Shown piece after piece: positions 6,075 to 7,301 of a stretch of DNA of 7,301 nucleotides. The stretch lies in the NCBI GenBank assembly GCA_016932435.1, contig JAFGCW010000014.1, positions 1 to 7,301 of the forward strand, written 5' to 3'. A program made the position numbers and the translations under genes. The notes under the pieces are model-generated. The model was not told the origin of the DNA and ran no database searches. It was given only the letters and a program-made list of their open reading frames with translations. This stretch comes from Dehalococcoidales bacterium (GTDB lineage Bacteria; Chloroflexota; Dehalococcoidia; Dehalococcoidales; UBA2162). How positions within the stretch are numbered: the stretch's first letter is position 1; each line of letters starts with the position of its first letter.

Positions 6075-7026
6075 TACGTTCTCCTTGTAAACGATGTGAG
6101 TATGATAGTGTCGGCAACAACGGGGTATGGACACCAGCTTTAAGCAGGACATATTTCAGCGACACCGCCCCCGCAGTATGAAATACGATAGCCAGGATGA
6201 GCATCCCGGTGGTCGCTTCACCGGCGAACAGGCTCAGAGAAGAAATTACCAGAGGAATAATCATCCCGAGTATAACCACGCCAATCCAGAACCACCACCT
6301 TAAAGCACCCTTTACCAGCAGCAGCGCGGTATATTTACTCGTTTTCGATTGATAAGTAGAGTTCCAGATATAGGCAGCCATCATGATGATGTTCGCCGCC
6401 AGCAGGACGCGACTGCCAAACTCTACTATCGCGATATCTACCGACGTATCGGCCATTCCCACCGCCAGCATCAGCGCGAAGCCATCGGCGACACCGGCCA
6501 GAAGTATGATTATCGGCAGCATAGCCGTGTTCCAGAAGGGTACGCTCTTACAGTAGCTCATTATGAACCCGCTGTAGATACCGACGAGAAACGCGAATAT
6601 TCCCCCGATAATACCCAGGCCGAAATACCAGCTTTCCCAGGTCGTACCGGGATACAGGTTCATCGCCAGATAACCGACGACCAATTGAATAAACACAACA
6701 CCACCGAAATAAACATTGAAATTAATACCCCTCGTAAACCACGAGGTCTTCCAGGAAGATGTAAATGGAATTATCGTACGCCAGAACCTTAATGGTTTGC
6801 CAAAATACATAATATGCAGGGGAATTTTTAAGAACATGATAATAATCCAGCCGGCCAGCATTCCCCACCAGTTATCAAAAAAAAGTGATACCAGATATAG
6901 CCCAGCACCCAGCGAAGTAAACACTTCAGCTATCCAGACCAGAATACCGCGGCGTTCGATCCACTCGGTCTGGGCGGTTGGTTTAACCATCCAATCATGT
7001 GTGACCATCCATTGCCGTAACGCCAT
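6064..7026 (-). CDS. NrfD/PsrC-type membrane anchor subunit
   Basis: The product is 320 residues, the usual size for the family, and very hydrophobic. Eight membrane helices are visible at about 28-50, 54-75, 101-122, 134-157, 167-190, 199-222, 243-266 and 271-296. Family features include G-K-P-L-R-F-W-R after helix 2 (76-83), SWFTRG (95-100) before helix 3, and YSGF...PFWNT..LP (151-171). This subunit holds the ferredoxin and catalytic subunits at the membrane and exchanges electrons with quinone; some relatives are linked to proton movement. No heme is expected in NrfD-type anchors. The start is ATG 7026, 2 nt after the ferredoxin stop; the frame can be extended to a TTG at 7041, but that would overlap the Shine-Dalgarno. 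It overlaps the next gene by 11 nt. Confidence 0.93.
   Translation of the reverse strand: MALRQWMVTHDWMVKPTAQTEWIERRGILVWIAEVFTSLGAGLYLVSLFFDNWWGMLAGWIIIMFLKIPLHIMYFGKPLRFWRTIIPFTSSWKTSWFTRGINFNVYFGGVVFIQLVVGYLAMNLYPGTTWESWYFGLGIIGGIFAFLVGIYSGFIMSYCKSVPFWNTAMLPIIILLAGVADGFALMLAVGMADTSVDIAIVEFGSRVLLAANIIMMAAYIWNSTYQSKTSKYTALLLVKGALRWWFWIGVVILGMIIPLVISSLSLFAGEATTGMLILAIVFHTAGAVSLKYVLLKAGVHTPLLPTLSYSHRLQGERNGW
6081..6086 (-). promoter_or_regulatory. Ribosome binding site fixing the catalytic subunit start
   Basis: AAGGAG, 6 nt before the ATG at 6074, lies inside the end of the anchor gene. With the 11-nt overlap (ATGGCTGGTAA) it indicates translational coupling, and it rules against the upstream ATG at 6152. 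Confidence 0.85.
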
Positions 7027-7028
7027 TT

Positions 7029-7301
7029 TTATTGCCTCCAACCTTTATCGATATAATAAATGGAAGGGTCCGTATCATGTTCCAGATGAAGCTGGAACCC
7101 CTTGCGGTCCCTAATCAAACACCGCACTTCGCTATCAGGGTCGTCAAGGTCACCGAAATACAACGCCCTGGCCGGGCAGGCATTGACACAGGCCGGCGTC
7201 GCGTACCGGTCCTTGCCTGGAGTCAATCCCCGTGACAGACCCTGATCGATTCTCTCCATGCAGAAATTACATTTTTCGGTAGTCCCGACGGTATGCGGAT
7301 A
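7029..7301 (-). CDS. PsrB/DmsB-type 4Fe-4S ferredoxin subunit (5'-truncated by window edge)
   Basis: Only the C-terminal 90 residues are present; the frame stays open to the window edge, and the family is usually about 180-220 residues. Visible are C11-N-F-C14 then C38-V-N-A-C42-P: one CxxC plus a CxxxCP, which in this family contribute ligands to two of the four [4Fe-4S] clusters. The stretch PGKDRYATPACVNACPA and the FGDLDDPDSEV block are typical of the electron-transfer subunit of polysulfide reductase and DMSO reductase-type complexes, as is the ending with PSIYYID. The protein wires electrons between the catalytic subunit and the membrane anchor. The N-terminus, with the remaining cluster ligands, and the operon promoter lie outside the window. 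Confidence 0.93.
   Translation of the reverse strand, partial: YPHTVGTTEKCNFCMERIDQGLSRGLTPGKDRYATPACVNACPARALYFGDLDDPDSEVRCLIRDRKGFQLHLEHDTDPSIYYIDKGWRQ
7035..7039 (-). promoter_or_regulatory. Ribosome binding site of the anchor gene
   Basis: GGAGG, 8 nt before the ATG at 7026, is embedded in the last codons of the ferredoxin gene (..TGG AGG CAA TAA). It shows that the TTG at 7041 is part of the site rather than the start. Confidence 0.8.

Noticed and set aside
6075..6152. 26-residue N-terminal extension of the catalytic subunit from ATG 6152
   Set aside because: It lies wholly within the anchor gene, has no good ribosome binding site and resembles neither a signal peptide nor the family. 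ATG 6074 has AAGGAG at ideal spacing and starts just before the Fe-S motif.

Overview
The window holds part of an anaerobe's respiratory or redox gene cluster, read entirely from the minus strand. The moderate GC content, the CISM-type molybdopterin complex, the DUF4349 lipoprotein and an intergenic block of C-rich/G-rich hairpins would fit an anaerobic Chloroflexota (Dehalococcoidia-like) genome or metagenomic contig. No rRNA or marker gene is present, so this assignment is an inference of moderate confidence.

Layout, in the direction of transcription (right to left). At 7301-3477 is a tight operon: a PsrB/DmsB-type four-cluster ferredoxin subunit (5' end outside the window), an NrfD/PsrC-type eight-helix membrane anchor starting 2 nt later, a molybdopterin (Mo/W-bisMGD) catalytic subunit overlapping the anchor by 11 nt, and a small double zinc-ribbon protein. 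An intrinsic terminator at about 3441-3463 closes the unit. At 3282-2887 is a small ModE-type winged-helix regulator with its own promoter; a palindrome resembling a ModE box lies between its -35 and -10. At 2685-1552 is a DUF4349 lipoprotein with an inserted PKD domain, with a TATAAT box in front and a UUCG-tetraloop terminator behind (1505-1533). From 1504 to 860 there is no convincing gene, only hairpins and AT-rich palindromes. At 859-1 is the N-terminal 286 codons of a coiled-coil protein that runs off the left edge and carries three 26-residue tandem repeats.

How the parts fit: the ferredoxin subunit, anchor and catalytic subunit form a classic complex iron-sulfur molybdoenzyme linking a substrate half-reaction to the quinone pool. 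The catalytic subunit resembles the acetylene hydratase branch but has His where acetylene hydratase has its special Asp and Ile, and it lacks a Tat signal, so it probably works on the cytoplasmic face. The ModE-like protein may tie local expression to molybdenum or tungsten status, and the zinc-ribbon protein is a candidate accessory factor. The substrate cannot be read from the sequence. The DUF4349 and coiled-coil genes look like unrelated envelope or structural genes.

Three starts were moved from the longest open frame to internal codons with clear Shine-Dalgarno sequences: the anchor (7026), the catalytic subunit (6074) and the lipoprotein (2685, GTG).
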